NCBI RefSeq assembly: GCF_000247815.1
Contig: NC_021678.1
Coordinates: 7,235,190 to 7,299,189 of the forward strand
Origin: Ficedula albicollis
Taxonomy: Eukaryota; Chordata; Aves; Passeriformes; Muscicapidae
Direction of reading: 5' to 3'
DNA: 64,000 bases
Shown one piece after another: positions 37,061-50,390 of this stretch. The notes beneath the pieces are model-generated. The model had not been told where the DNA came from. It did not search any database and saw only the letters and a program-made list of their open reading frames with translations. The position numbers and the translations under genes are program-made. Positions within the stretch are counted from its first letter, which is position 1; each line of letters starts with the position of its first letter.

Positions 37061-37745
37061 AAAGTGTTTAGTGATTACAAGCTCCACATTATTAAGGTAA
37101 TGCAAAAATATTTAGTATCTATGCATCTGTCAAGGTGAAGCAGAAATATAATAAGCACAGGTGAGTTACCATTGATAAACGAGGGAGATTAATATGAGTA
37201 ATTATAGCAATAACGGATATGGAGAAATATTAATATATTAATATTAACTCATAAATATTTTTCAAATAAGGGCTTTGGTGGGCACCTCATCTCCAGCTTT
37301 GGGCAACCCACCAGAGAAACCCAGACCTTGGGTTTTTTTGTTAGGTTTATTTTTAGGCTTGTTAGTTTGTTTTAGAGAGTATAGTGTGGTAATTCTGTCT
37401 GAATTTGCCCCAGTTATGGTATCAAATAGTCAATATGCAAAATAATTCAGCCCTACATAAAATGTCGATTTTATGCATGTTTGAGAAGTATAAATACATG
37501 ATGTACAAGTAAAATGAGATATCCATTATATGATTAACTAAGTATAGGTCAAGTTTTATTTTAAGTCATATGATAATTATTTTGTGAACATGAATGTATT
37601 TCCTTACAGTACAGTTATTAGAACTGGATTCTTCTATAAGTGATAGTTAAGCACTACTTTTGAACTTTAAAATCTCAGAGAAGCCAAGAAAAGAAAAGTG
37701 TAACATATTTTTCACGTCACAGGCAAAGCCTGCTGTTCAGTTTAG

Positions 37746-37890
37746 AGAAGCACAGAATATCCTGAGCTGGAAGGGAACCACAAGGACCATCGAGTCCAAC
37801 TCTTGGCCCTGCTCAGGACAGCCCAAGAGTCACATCCTGTGCCTTGGATCATGGTACAAATACTTCCTGAGCTCTAGCTGCTTGCTGCAG
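37746..37890 (-). mobile_element. CR1 LINE 3' fragment, reverse orientation
   Basis: The plus strand reads AGCACAGAATATCCTGAGCT, GGAAGGGAACCACAAGGACC, ATCGAGTCCAACTCTTGGCC and later TACTTCCTGAGCTCTAGC. This is the reverse complement of an avian CR1 3' end, so the element points to the minus strand. Only about 145 bases remain. A 139-codon open frame that crosses it is partly CR1-derived and is not a gene. Confidence 0.92.
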
Positions 37891-40800
37891 TTTTGTAAGA
37901 AGCCAACAGACATCACCAAATCCTGTCCTGAGGTTGTATTTGAGCTGGCAGTTGCCATCTATTCCTTTCCTGACTCCAGATTAGAAAAATTAGAAATAGT
38001 ATATCAAGCTGTTAGAAAGCAACTTGTTCTTTTAATCAGTACTAATGGGACATTGGTGCTCCTGCTGCTATTGGGCTAGTGGGACCCAGGAGAGACTCAG
38101 GCCAGCTGGACACACTTATCTAACATCTCTCCCTATAAAAATACATTCCTGGTGCATCCCTTCAGGAGAACTTGGAATCTGTCACTACAGAATTCCAGCT
38201 GTTCATCAGTCTGATCCTGACAAAATATCTGGGGGTTGTTGCTGCATCTGTGTTTTACTGGCACATCACTGACTGCCAGTGGGGAAATCCAGAAACAAGC
38301 CTTTTGTTCTTCATGATCCAGAACCAAATATCTGGACCTGGAAATTAAATTTTAGTTTCTTGCCATGATCTAGCAGTACAGAGTTGGTTGGAAAACGTCT
38401 CACCTGTCAAGCTGAATGCTCCTAAGCCTTTCCCTTGGGAAATGATAGAGGTGATTTGTTTAGGGTGAATTATGATGAACTTGAAAAGCTAGAAGCATCT
38501 CTTTTCACTCTTGAGCTGCACATAAACTCAGCCCAACCGCATTTTAGCCAGAAGAATGTAACAATTTAATCAATCCTCCCTCTCAGCCACCGGTGTAATT
38601 GCAGGCCAGCTCAGAGCAGCCAGTCTTGAGACTTCAAACCTTCCTGCCAGCACAACTAGGCTGTGTGTCACAGAACACCCTCATGAGGAAAGAGAATACT
38701 CCCATAAAGGTCTGGTGAGGCTGATCAAAGCAGATTTTTTCTGCCACTGCTGATATGCACAAGTAAGCAACTTCTGTGCAGCTCTGCTGCATTGTTGTAA
38801 CTCATTCAGACACCTGGGATCTTCTCTAAGTTAATGGATAAGGATTTTTTTTTTTCTGAGTTAATGGATAATGTAAAGGTTAAGGATTATTCCTAAATTT
38901 CTCAATCTATCAATCATTTTCCCAGTTCAAGTTGCCTCCCTGGTCCACTACAGCTGCTGTACAGCTTTACAGTAAAATACTACTAATGGGGAAAAAATGA
39001 AAAGTATCATCTAGAAAGGTGCATGTGCTTCTTTGCTATCCTTTCAGGAGGCAAATGCATGGACAGTGGTTTGGTTCAAGAAACGTGGCCATGGTCTCTA
39101 GGTTCCCTGAAACTATCATTGTGGCTGCTGATAATGTTCTATTGCAAAGCAATGGGGATGAGCAGACCTCTTCCAGAAAAATGCAGCCTCCTTCACTGTA
39201 GGTCAGTGCAGGTATCAAATACACAAAGGTTTCTAGAATTTTGAATCCATTTGGTGAATTCATGAGCCTTTTTCAACACAGAAAGAAACAGCAAGTTGTG
39301 CATGAAAGCAAGAAGGGAAAAAAATGTAAGGCGATACAGTACATTGAATATTCACAATTCCAGGGCGGGGGGGAAACACAGCAAATCTCTTCTTCCCTAA
39401 AATGTAGACCCGTGAAAACTGTTTTTAAACAGGATACAATGCTAGTAATCTAACTGCTGTTGTCCTCTTTATCTTGCAAAATGTTCCTGTCTATGGCAGA
39501 ATGAGCTGGAATCAGTAGCTAAATCCTCTTTAAATAAGCAGCAGTTTCCAAATTGTTTTTGAGCTTAACACATGGCACGTGGGCCTTCCACAGCTTTCCT
39601 GCCTGGAAGGCATCTTTGGTAGGATAAAATTAACTATTCCAGCCGTGGTCCAGGACATAATTGCACTGTCAGGGCTCTGAACATCACTGTATGAGAGCTG
39701 CCAGGATCACATCTGTTACATGTTGGGGTGATGCTCAGATGCCTCTGATCTACCCCAGGTGTCAAAGCTGGGAGAATTCAGCTGTAATGTAGGAACTGAA
39801 TGGATTTAAAGTTTAGGGTTAGATGGACTGTAACTATTGGGTGACCCTCAGCTCTCTCCTTCACACACGACCATCAATTCTCAGCTGAAGAACAGCGCCT
39901 GTACTTTTATATTTCGTGTTTAGCTTTGTGGACTGTCAAAGGTTCTCATGGTAATGACCTTACAAAACCTCCAGTAATAAAATCCTGCAGAAAATCACAG
40001 CTCAACCCAGGATAACTGCTGCATCTACATCCCAACACAAGGAGCAGCACTTGTGATTGCTGGCTATTGCCAGTGAATTCTTTTGGTTGTGAGCAGCGAA
40101 ATGCTGAGGATACGCACAGCAAGGCAGATAGGATTGATGCATTAGAGTTCAGTAGGTTATCATTACTGTAGGAATAGGTAATGACAGATATTCTAATTAG
40201 AAAAAAAGGACTCAGTGGTTTGGGTAAATTACAGGCTAGAGCTGATTTGACCCCAATCAGTACAGATGAGGGTACAGTGCTCCATCATGCCGACAGCACC
40301 AATAGCATCAGGGTTCAAAAGCCATCTGTTCCTTCCAGCCTTTAAAAAAGTCTGCTCAAGGATCTTTCTAGGACTGTGGTGTTTCAAACTTCAGTCTAAC
40401 ACACAAATGGGAGTGAGCTGGGCTTCTGCAGGGCAATAATTTTAATTCTCATTTAGGTAATTGTAACGTTTGGGTAAATTTTAACTCAGAATTATCACAA
40501 ATGCATTAGCTGGAAACTTTAGCTAAGTAATATTTCATATTCACTTGCAAGTAATAGAACTAGCAGTTAATTCAGATGGAAATGCCAGACTTCATTGCTA
40601 AGACATGGATTGGTTTGGGTGGTCTTGGGCTTGAAGAGGTATTGACATAGGAGATCCCCCTCAGATCTCATATTTCTGGTCATTTTTGCAAGTCAAAGGA
40701 CTGAAAAAGAGTGTTTAAGCCATTTCAAAGGAGATGATAACTTTGGGGCATAACTGCACGGGAATGGAAAAGCAAATGGAGGCTTTTCACATCAGCTACA

Positions 40801-42350
40801 GCAGATGGAGAAAGGGGGTAGGAATGTTTAAACCAGCAGGGTAAATAAGTGCAAGGGTTCACAACACACCTGAGAAACACAGGGTATTTCCAGTTTTACC
40901 CACCGCTGTATTCAGCCCCTTCCCAGCTCTCAGAGGACTTTCCTATTGCACTCTGAGCTCTTAGCCAGGACCAAGCAGCCTGGGCTCCATTGTGCCTGGT
41001 TGTGGGGGATGTGAAATCAGGGATGTGATGAAGAACTGTCCCTGGGTACTCCCGGCTGGAGTCCCATGGGCTCCTGAAAAAATGAAAGCAAGGAAGTGTT
41101 ACAGTCTTGCAGCGGCTTTTGCAAGTCAACCTTGGAATGTTTCACTTTTATGAAAATGTGCAATTAGCAGTCAAGGTCTTGGTGATAATCAGAGACTTTG
41201 TGTTTAAGTATTCCACTTATGGATGAAGTCTTTAATTGCTAATGAAAGTTATTTAAGGAAGAACATGTGTTGAAAAGTCTGACTTAAGCTTATTGTAAAT
41301 TATTTGGTAATGAAAATCCACTGCAATATAAGCTGAAATATGTTTTTTGGGGGGTCTATATGCTATCAGGAATTTTAGAAGATGTATGTATTATCAATAT
41401 CCTGCTTCTGTTGAAATGGAAAAATAAATCAGTTATGGAAGACTTTCTCGTACAGTCCAAATGTGGAAGAAAATTTCTTGGATAATGTATCACATGACTT
41501 AGCAGAATATTAAATAATGCTAATAGAATATTGTTAATTAGACCTTGTATGTTAGAATATAATATTTAATTGGGAATAAGAATAAATGTTTAATTAAAGA
41601 ATAAGAAATCATATCCTTTTTTGAAATGTAAGTTTGTAATTTTTGTGTTTTTTTGGCTTAAGAAACCTAACAGAAATACAAATAAGCAAAAATACAATCA
41701 ATACTTAATTAAAGAAGGGACAAGGTCCAAAATATAAACTGAGCAATATTTGCTTATTCTGTGCAAGAGACACCTCACACTGGTGCAACACTTGTGTGGT
41801 TTTGATTCCAAAAATAGGGAAATAACCTTGGAGTAAGCTTTCCATATTAAAGTAGATTTTTTCAGTTAATAAATATTGGCAAAAAGTCTTGTGAAAAATG
41901 CAGCTTTTACATGAAATAATGTATAGCAATGCATAATGTAGCCAACTTTAAAGTACATTGTAAAAAGAGTTTGGGAAGACAGAGACTTTTCTTTTTTCTT
42001 CTCTTTTATTTTTTTCTATGTAATTCTACACTGTACATCATTTTTTCCCTAAAAGGATTAGCTAAGGTGGAATTTAGATTCCCTACCCCATTTAGTTCAG
42101 TTGTTTAAATTTATGGATTGCTGATGCTTATCTCTTTGGTAGAGAGGTCTCTCTTCCTCAGTCAATTATTTTTCACACCCTTGGACCCTTCTCTGCCTGT
42201 GCAGCTGTACAGGAACTCATAAGCATTTCCAAATGGTGCTAAAGTTCGACCTGGACACCTTCCAGTGAGGAAAAAAAACATTAAAATCAACTAGTTCTGT
42301 TTACTGCAGCTCTATCCAAGGTCAAAATGCTCAAGAGAAAGGATGTTTCA

Positions 42351-42520
42351 GTCACAGCCACAGTTCAAAAGTGATCAGAAACGAATAATACAATCCTATT
42401 TTTAGTAACTATTTTATTTTAGTAACTGTTAAAACCCCACTGGCGTCACAGCCACAGTTCAAAAGTGATCAGAAACAAATAATACAATCCTATTTTTAGT
42501 AACTGTTAAAACCCCACTGG
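42351..42520. repeat. Two-copy tandem duplication of 76 to 94 bp
   Basis: GTCACAGCCACAGTTCAAAA starts at 42351 and again at 42445. Both copies end TTAAAACCCCACTGG. Copy 1 carries an extra segment, because TTTTAGTAACT is itself repeated inside it (AGTAACTATTTTATTTTAGT). There is also a GAAACGAAT against GAAACAAAT difference. Confidence 0.93.
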
Positions 42521-44467
42521 GTTACAGTGATGTGGAGATCAAAGTCTGGTGGGGCAGTGGCAGGTTTCCCCTTGGCTGCTTGGTTTCACTCCTTCAAGTG
42601 TCACTTCTAACCTCTGGAATGTCTGATGAAATAAAAGTTAAAAGTCCCTTTCTGCTTTGGGCTGTGGTAGTCCAGATTTTACATCACATTTTACTTTGTA
42701 TTTTTCAATACCAACAAAGCAACAATTGTAACACCAACAAACAGGGCCCAAACAGTGGGGAATTCCTCTGTCAAGCACACCACCTCTGAAACAGAGTATT
42801 AAGGATTGTTAATACTTCTGTGTACCCTGTGGGCACGAGATTTGTGTTGCCAAGGGGCGCTTTAGTGCTGAGCACTCCCATTTCTGGGTGAGGCACACCT
42901 GGGTCTGAAGGGTTTCCTGGGTGCAAACCACTCCCATCCTCCCTTCACTTCTATTGCTGCTCTGGGGACACTTCTGCAAGACAAATCTGCTGTCTCAAGT
43001 GAACATCCAGAAATTCTGCATGCTTCTGAAGGTTTCACTTTGTGCCTTGCCCAAGTTCGTGCAGCAAATTTTACAGCAGAAGCAGGATGCAAAATTCTCT
43101 GTGGCCTTAACTCCGGTGCATCACGGCCATCAATTTTAATGTGGCAAAGGGTTTTTGTCAGAATGACAAGAAAAAATGCAACTAAACAGCAGCATTCTGT
43201 CGACTGCTAGGCCATATTTTGTTCTTGGATATTATGTTGTCACAGCACCTTTTATCCAGGATAGAAATCACCATATCACCTATCTGGAGGTGTGACCTGC
43301 AGTGCAGGGAGTTTAATTCTGAATAATTCTGTCTCTGCCTTGGGGTGAAGAATCAGACTTTTAGCCTTACTTTAAGCATTTCTTGAACTGCTTGGACTGA
43401 AGGCTTTCTGTTCTGCTCTTGGAAGCATTAAAGTCACACATGAAAGGGAGCCACAGATTAATTCCTCTTTTCTGCTCTTTAAAGGCTACTGTGAGAGCAC
43501 AGAGGCATTAGTCTATAAAGCTTTAGGATCATGTTTCCTCTTGTCATGGCTGCTTTTTGATCATAAACTTAGTATTCCACCAACAGATTTGAACACATTG
43601 GGAATAGTTTTATTGGCAATTAAATGTGTGCTCATGCAATCTCCATGTATTAAACTTGGGAGGGAGGGCAGGAGCAAGGCAGGGAGAAAAGTTCTCTTGC
43701 TTCAAAAAGGCAAGAGGGATTTAACACCTTGAGGGGTGAACAGGACAACAAAAGAGCTCAGTTTCAGAGGTTTTTTGATCAGTTTAAAACTTTGTGGTAG
43801 GAATCTGTGCAAATATAGTTGAATAGTAGAAACTCCATAGAAGAAGAATTCACTTAGAAGGAAGATCTGTTAAATTACAACTAATTAATTAAATAGATCT
43901 TCAACAGCAGATGTCACTGGAGACTTAAGATTTAAGAGAGGATTTCAGAAGACAGAGGAACTGAAACAAACAAGCCTTGGGGTCACTTTAACCTTTATCA
44001 TACTTAGCATGTACATTACTTTTATTACTCTGACACTCTCATCTCTAGCAGATGCAACAAATTGGTATTTTTTTACTGCACTCATTACTGTTACATTTGA
44101 CTCTGGCTTCACTAATTTACAGCTGTGTTTTAAGTTTTTCTCCTTAAAATTGCCTTTCATATTTATAGCTCAATTTTATCAGCAATAATGCAGATAGGAG
44201 TCTGCTGTGTAGGAGCCATTGGGATGAAGATTATTCGTATTTGCCTTCAACCTTCAGCCCCTGATTAGACTCACCCTGCTCAGTGAGGAATGTGTTGTTG
44301 CAGCCTGTTTAACTATGGGTTGCTGTGCTTTCTGTTCAGAGATCCCAGGGACAAGCAGTGCTCGAAAAGCTGCCTGTTCTCACAGAGCTGAGCATCAGAG
44401 GGAATCTCTGTGTCCTTGGGGCATCCGTGGGGACGTGTGGCTGAGCTGGGAGCCCTTGTGGGAGCCC

Positions 44468-44506
44468 CTGTGGCTGTGGCTGTGGCTGTGGCTGTGGCTG
44501 TGGCTG
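44468..44506. repeat. CTGTGG hexanucleotide array
   Basis: About six and a half units of CTGTGG in tandem. The frames across it give alternating Leu-Trp on the plus strand and Gln-Pro or His-Ser on the minus strand, which explains the biased open frames of 80 to 100 codons here. Confidence 0.95.
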
Positions 44507-47500
44507 GGCTGCAGCAGGGTCAGGTGCCTGTCCTGGCTGTGCCCCAGTGACCTCAATCGCTGCCAGACCCAGAGGTGTTGGCAGAGACCCGGAGAAGGAG
44601 CATCCTGAGTAAGGACAGGAGAGATTAGCCTCCACACTGTGAGAGTGATATTAAGCTGCTCAGTTGTCCCACTTTTTCAGGTCTTCTTGGTAATGCTGCT
44701 TAAAGTGGAAGGAAGCTTAGTATCTGTGTTTGTAGTAGTCCTGAGTGGTACAGCCCAGGACAGCCAAGTTGTGTGCAAGCAGGGTCAGACTGATTTTTCT
44801 GTACCAGATTTTAACATTTCCTTGTATCCAGCCTGTTTCCTCATCCTATGTTAACATAATGCAAATGTAATTCAATTTTCTAGCAAGAAATTGACCCATC
44901 ATATATGACTGCTCTAAAATACAGTAAATGGACAGTCACAATCAATTAGGGCCAGTGTGGATTAACCCAAAAAATCCCTATGGATTCAGTTATAAAACAT
45001 CTACATCTGATTATGTATGTTAGACAACAGCACTTTTAAACACCTTTTGATTAGGGTGGGAGACACTGGGTTATCCAAGCTGAAACTTTCATGGAGGAAA
45101 CCTAGGAGATTGAAACTACAACTCTTCATTTCACACCCTGTTGAGATGATTTGCATAAGAAAATTTAAATAATGGTACAAGCATAACATGCTTCCCTGTT
45201 AAAATGTATAATGTGAAAAAGGCTATTTTTTTCCTGTTTTCATCTGCTTCTATTAAGCCACTGAAAAGAAGACACCTTCTCAAGGTCCTCTGAATAGCTT
45301 TCTAACCCAAAATATCTGAAAGCACCATTATTCATAACAGTAATTCATTCCTGGTGTGTAAAAATAATCTGGAGCAAGGTCAGAAAAACATCTCACAATA
45401 AAATCCTAAACCCTAAAGTGTAGTAATTGTAATGAGATGGTCTGAACCCACAGGTAAATGTGCTGGATTTAGGTGGGGTAAAGAGGAAAGAAGAAATTCC
45501 CAGGGGTGGTCCATACCTCCTGCCCTCCCATGTGAGCACGGAGGACGTGGCACAAGGACTCCCACGTCCTGGGCATGTCTGGCATGACATGGTTGAGCAG
45601 AGCTGCCTTTCCCCCTCCCTGTTCTCACCACCTCACGTGGCAGGGCTGGCTCTGGCTCTCTGGATGATCACACTGCTGCTTTGCCCAGTGCAGCATGGGG
45701 AAAGCTGAGCTCTGCTCGACTTACATGGATGAACAATGAATACTGGGTGCTGGAGATGTTCAGGCTCAGCTCCTGCGCACCTTGTAAATCATTGAAAGTG
45801 TTAGTAATGCTCCTGCTTTATTATAAAAATTCACTGAAGGACACTCTTGATTATTCACCTTAGGAATTTCTGAGCTGTTCTGCATTGTGGAGGAAAATCT
45901 CGCTGCTCTCAGCTGACAAGATTTCCTGGCATGTGTATAGGCTGTATTTCATACCTTTGGTTTTGGCTAAGTGATTGCAAACAATGAAATCTGCAGATAC
46001 TTTTGCCTGTTGATTGTGAATACCCACAGGTCAAGAAGGCTTCCAATTCTTTTCTGTGCTCTCCAGAGATCACTGGGAATACTCCTAGACAGATTCCACA
46101 TAAACAAACAAGCAAAAAAATATTTTGATTTAGATTGTAATATTGCCAGAGGTCCTAAAAGACATTATTGAAGAGTCTCATCATCTCAATTTTAGCTGTT
46201 TGCTTAATTGTTCACGTCCAACTTGCTCCAAAGGAAAAAGTACTCTCAGGCACAGAAATAAATAGGATGGCATAGAGATGCTGACAAGCTATTTAAACAT
46301 GTCTGTGGGGTAAAACACAACTTCTGCAAAGAAATCAGAGTCAAAGAAGAGGCAGTAGGTCACAGTGACAGAAGAATTACTGAGGGGAATAAAGACACAT
46401 CACAGGCTATACCATAGTCATTGTATAGGACAGCAATAAAAAAATCACAACTCTATTAACAGCACATGATGATAAGTAAGCAAAGACTGGAGCACAATGT
46501 ATGCACCCAGAGGAAGGGATGTGCACTCATGCTTGGAGTTCCTGAATAATGAATACTGAGCCATTTAACTAGAGAATTTCTCCAAACCATTTTTTTAATG
46601 CAGTGTTTGTCAACTGGTGATAACACTGGCAGACACTGAGGAAGGAGAATCAGAATACATTCTTTTCTCTCACTGCTGTTATTCTGCATCTGTTTCAGTC
46701 CAAAGGCAATTTCAAGAAACCATTGAATTTTTTTCAAATAAATAAACAATAGCCAAATCAGAGTATTAAATGAAGCACATATTTTAAAATAAAGTGTTGC
46801 TTACTGAGAATGTACATTTCAGAACTGATCTGAGTGCTGTTATGTCCAGCTGTGACAGCTGTGCTACAAAGAGAGATTGTACCAAGTTGCCAGTTGCCAA
46901 GCAGAGAAGCCAAGGTGGCCAGGACAGCAACAGGGGCTTCTATGTTTGTTTGGAGACTTGCCTCAGCTCCCAGCACTGCAGAATGCTTCTCCAAAGCAAG
47001 GATGTTTTGCCTGTCCTAAATTTAATCTAGTGGAAGAAATCTTTTAGATTATAGCTATGTCCTTTACTGACCCTCAGCTCTTACCAGTAGGTCGTGGTGC
47101 CAATATCTTAATTTTTCATTTTATGCTGCTTGCTTTAACAATGTGTTCTTTGGCAGGCAGCCATGTCTACAGCACTCTGCTATTAAAATGTCTGCTCTCT
47201 GCTGCAGCTGTCCATTTACTTTATGAACTGCTCAGCCAGTTGAATGTAATTTAAGAGAATAGGGATAAGTCATAGCTGAGGGCACAAAGTATCAGCTGAT
47301 GTGCTGTATTCAGGTCTGTCCTTCAGAGATTTCTGAACCCAACTTGTCATATTACATGTTTATTTTTTAATTAGTGCAAAATGTGAAAAGAATGACTTAG
47401 CATGCTGAATATAGTGGGTGAATAAAACAAATCCTGCCCTTGTGGAAATACTCTTGGTACCAGTAGCACTCAGGAGCTGACAGAGTGAACACAGAGCATA

Positions 47501-48368
47501 ATGCTTTTCCTACTTATATGTTATTACAGAGGGCAGACTAATTTGACTTTGTAATGGCATTAGCTTTACCATTAAAATAAAGACGGCCAGTTCACAGGAG
47601 ACACTCTCACACTAGACCCAGACTGTAAGCTGGATTTTTTATGTGAGAGACATTTCACAGAATGTCCTATTTGCCTGTAACAATGGTCTGTGACAGAGGG
47701 TGGACAGGGTGCCTGCTGAAGGCCAAGAAACAAAAACAGCAACTGGTACAACCCAGGCACTGGGTTGACATCATGTCTGGTAAACAAGGGAGGAATGGAA
47801 CCAGAAATTAATGCCTCATAATTGATGTGCTGGCAATTAGAACTAACTGGCAGGCAGGGCAATGGAGGTGGGGGAGGGTGACTGCTTCTTACGTTTTCTG
47901 AATGATTAAAAGTGTTTAAAAAAGTGTTGAGAAAGGCTGGGAGGTTGGAAGGAATTTTGCTGTCATCTCTGCCATCTTTAGTATCCCTGGGATTTGGAGA
48001 AGCACTCCTGCTTCCCCCACACCCTCCTCAGAACTGCATCGTTATTGGGTGTGGCCCAGGGATGTGCACGGGGTGGGTAAGGCAGAGATCAGCAATGTTG
48101 AGATTACAGCTCATCTCCACCAGCAAGCAAAATCTGGGACGATCTCTTCTTTGCTTTCTGCCGTATCTTACATCTCCCAGCTCTTTCTTTTAAAAACTAG
48201 GCATTAGCAAGCCAGGAGAGACTCTGTCTCAGTATTTCCATGAGCTGCTGGCCCGAAAAGCATCTGAGAGCAATGCCTGAAATGGCTCAGCAGTGTCCCT
48301 TTGCCAAGTCTCCTAGCAGCCAATGGGACTGAGTGCTTGAGTCCATTCCCCTAAGAACTGCCAAGGCT

Positions 48369-48438
48369 ATCATATAGATATATATGATGTATGTATATAT
48401 AGAGATACATATATATGATGTATATTCTTACAGATATA
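48369..48438. repeat. Imperfect AT-rich (TATATG-like) microsatellite
   Basis: A run of TATATATGATGTATGTATAT type sequence, in which TATATGATGTAT recurs. It lies just upstream of the large duplicated block. Confidence 0.8.
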
Positions 48439-50303
48439 AATAGATGTATGAAATGGAGACAGGAAAATGAAGGATAAAAATAAGCATAAAATATGTATCT
48501 AGTTTTTATTCTTAAGTACAAACAAGGAAGTGCCAGATGTGTCATAATGATGATTTTTTGCCCCTTTAGTAAGAAAAGAAACACCTTTGTAGACAGAAGG
48601 TCTCCAGTATATTCCTGACTTCTAATCCTTCCCCCATTTTATCTGTAAGCTAAACAACACAAAATTTACTATGCTATTTAAAATACAGTCTCCTGCTGTT
48701 GTCTGCATTTTGATATAGAAATGTATTCTCACTCCTATATATTATTTTACAGAACTCAGTGTTGCAGAGCAAATATAAACCCCACTCTCACTAATCACGT
48801 TTTACTCTTGCTGTTTACTATCCACACTGATGAACTTTCAGCGCCAGCTTCATTCCCTCTTGGCAGTGACCAAAGGCCATCTAATACAGAGCTTTAAACA
48901 TATTATTAGCCTTTAAATGGTAAATTTCATATGAAATTACATGCTCTACAAAGACAGAGGTAATGGATAATAAGATCTTTATCTCAAAGGAGCTGTAAAG
49001 GGAACATAGTGAGATTTAACTGGCTGTCACCAACTGGGTCACATCTCAGCGCAGGCAGTGTATTATTTCTGACAGACAATATGGTCTGATGGCTATTAAA
49101 AGAGCAACAGAGTAAGTTTTAGTCCTTGGCTAGTCCTCAGAGATCACAGTGCCACTGAAGGATGGTTTTCTCAGTGGTTATCAGCATTTCAGTCCTGTGA
49201 CCATGTGCACTTCATTCTCGAAGGTTGAATGTTATGTATTTTGGCAAAAAGGCCACAGACTAATTAGACACAGGTCCCAAAGTGTCTTTTCCTCTGAAGA
49301 TGATTTCCTAGCTTTGAAGAGAGATATGCTGGCAGTGGAACATATATTCCTTAAAGGTGTTTCAAAGTCATGTAGAAATAGAGAATTATGGCTTTCCAGT
49401 TCCTTAATCTGGTACATTTATCATCATAGGTTTCTAAATTTGTAGGAAGCTCAAATCATCCTCTGTTGAATTATTAATCATGGAAATATCTGAAAAGATC
49501 CATCAACATATCCGTGGATTTTTCTTCCAAATTAACTTTTACTGTAAGAGCTGACATTTGCCATCAGCTGTAGACCCCTGTAGCAAGTCTTGGTGATAGT
49601 AAACTGGAATAAACATAATTTTGGGCAACATCTTGGGGAAGAAAGCAGACAACTCAGTGATTTTCATGATCCCTAAGAGTAGTAAGAGATTAGATATATA
49701 TTTTTTTTAAATAAAGATCTGTTGAGATACAGGAAAAATGTCTTCCAATATACCCTTAATTAAAATCCTAATGTTTAAAATTTATTTATGAGGGCATGTT
49801 ATTTGAAGCAATAATTCTGTATGTTCATCATGCTTGAGTCAAAAGCTTGTGTGGAAATGCTTGCATATCCATCATGCACCTACAGGAGATACATGTTTGA
49901 AATAAAATAATTTTTTTAAAAAATTGAAAATAAAATATTTGAAATAAAATATTATCCAAGATGATATTGGATATACAGTTTGTACCTGGAGGAGCAGGAC
50001 AGAATTAGAAGTGTCAGAGAACTGCAGATTCTCACTTAAGCTTTTTTAAAAAGCCAATAACCTTGGTTACTGACATACCAACATTGCCAGGTAAGCATTT
50101 CTGCATTTAGAACTACAGTGGCCTTCCAGGACTCATGCAGTGGCATCTATTAATTCAGCGGCAAAGGGAGAGTCACATAAACACTGTTACAAAGCAGATC
50201 TAAGGATATTCATTTGTCTATCTCGTGCTTACATTTTAAATTCACTCACTGAATATGCAAATGTATGTTTAGCTGAGCACTTGAAATTGGCCTCAGGTAT
50301 CTT

Positions 50304-50304
<1 letters not shown>

Positions 50305-50390
<86 letters not shown>
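50305..50390. repeat. 86-nt poly-C tract between the two copies
   Basis: An uninterrupted C run. On the minus strand it translates to poly-Gly and on the plus strand to poly-Pro, giving spurious open frames at 50140-50454 and 50229-50420. It could fold as a G-quadruplex or i-motif if real, but its position exactly at a duplicate junction suggests a sequencing or assembly artefact. Confidence 0.98.

Larger units (their letters stand above)
23614..37745. other. Long non-coding stretch with small tandem duplications
   Basis: Fourteen kilobases without a recognised gene. It contains small tandem duplications at 27105, 28173, 29002 and 30924, a short GTCT-type run at 27345-27366, and the open frame at 36827-37060, all listed separately. 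The longest open frame, 206 codons at 25777-26397 on the plus strand, has no domain and mixes an AT-rich start with a GC-rich end; I treat it as chance. From about 37080 to 37640 the sequence is strongly AT-rich with many TAAT cores. Confidence 0.5.
37891..48554. other. Long non-coding stretch, no gene recognised
   Basis: More than 10 kb of AT-rich sequence with open frames under 100 codons. It holds a 94-bp tandem duplication (42351), a short GGCTGT hexamer array (44468) and an AT microsatellite (48369), all listed separately. I saw no CR1, SINE, LTR or tRNA. Distant exons of a large gene could be hidden here, but none stands out. Confidence 0.5.

Noticed and set aside
37660..38079. 139-codon plus-strand frame
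   Set aside because: Its middle is the reverse complement of a CR1 3' end, so it is not a host gene.
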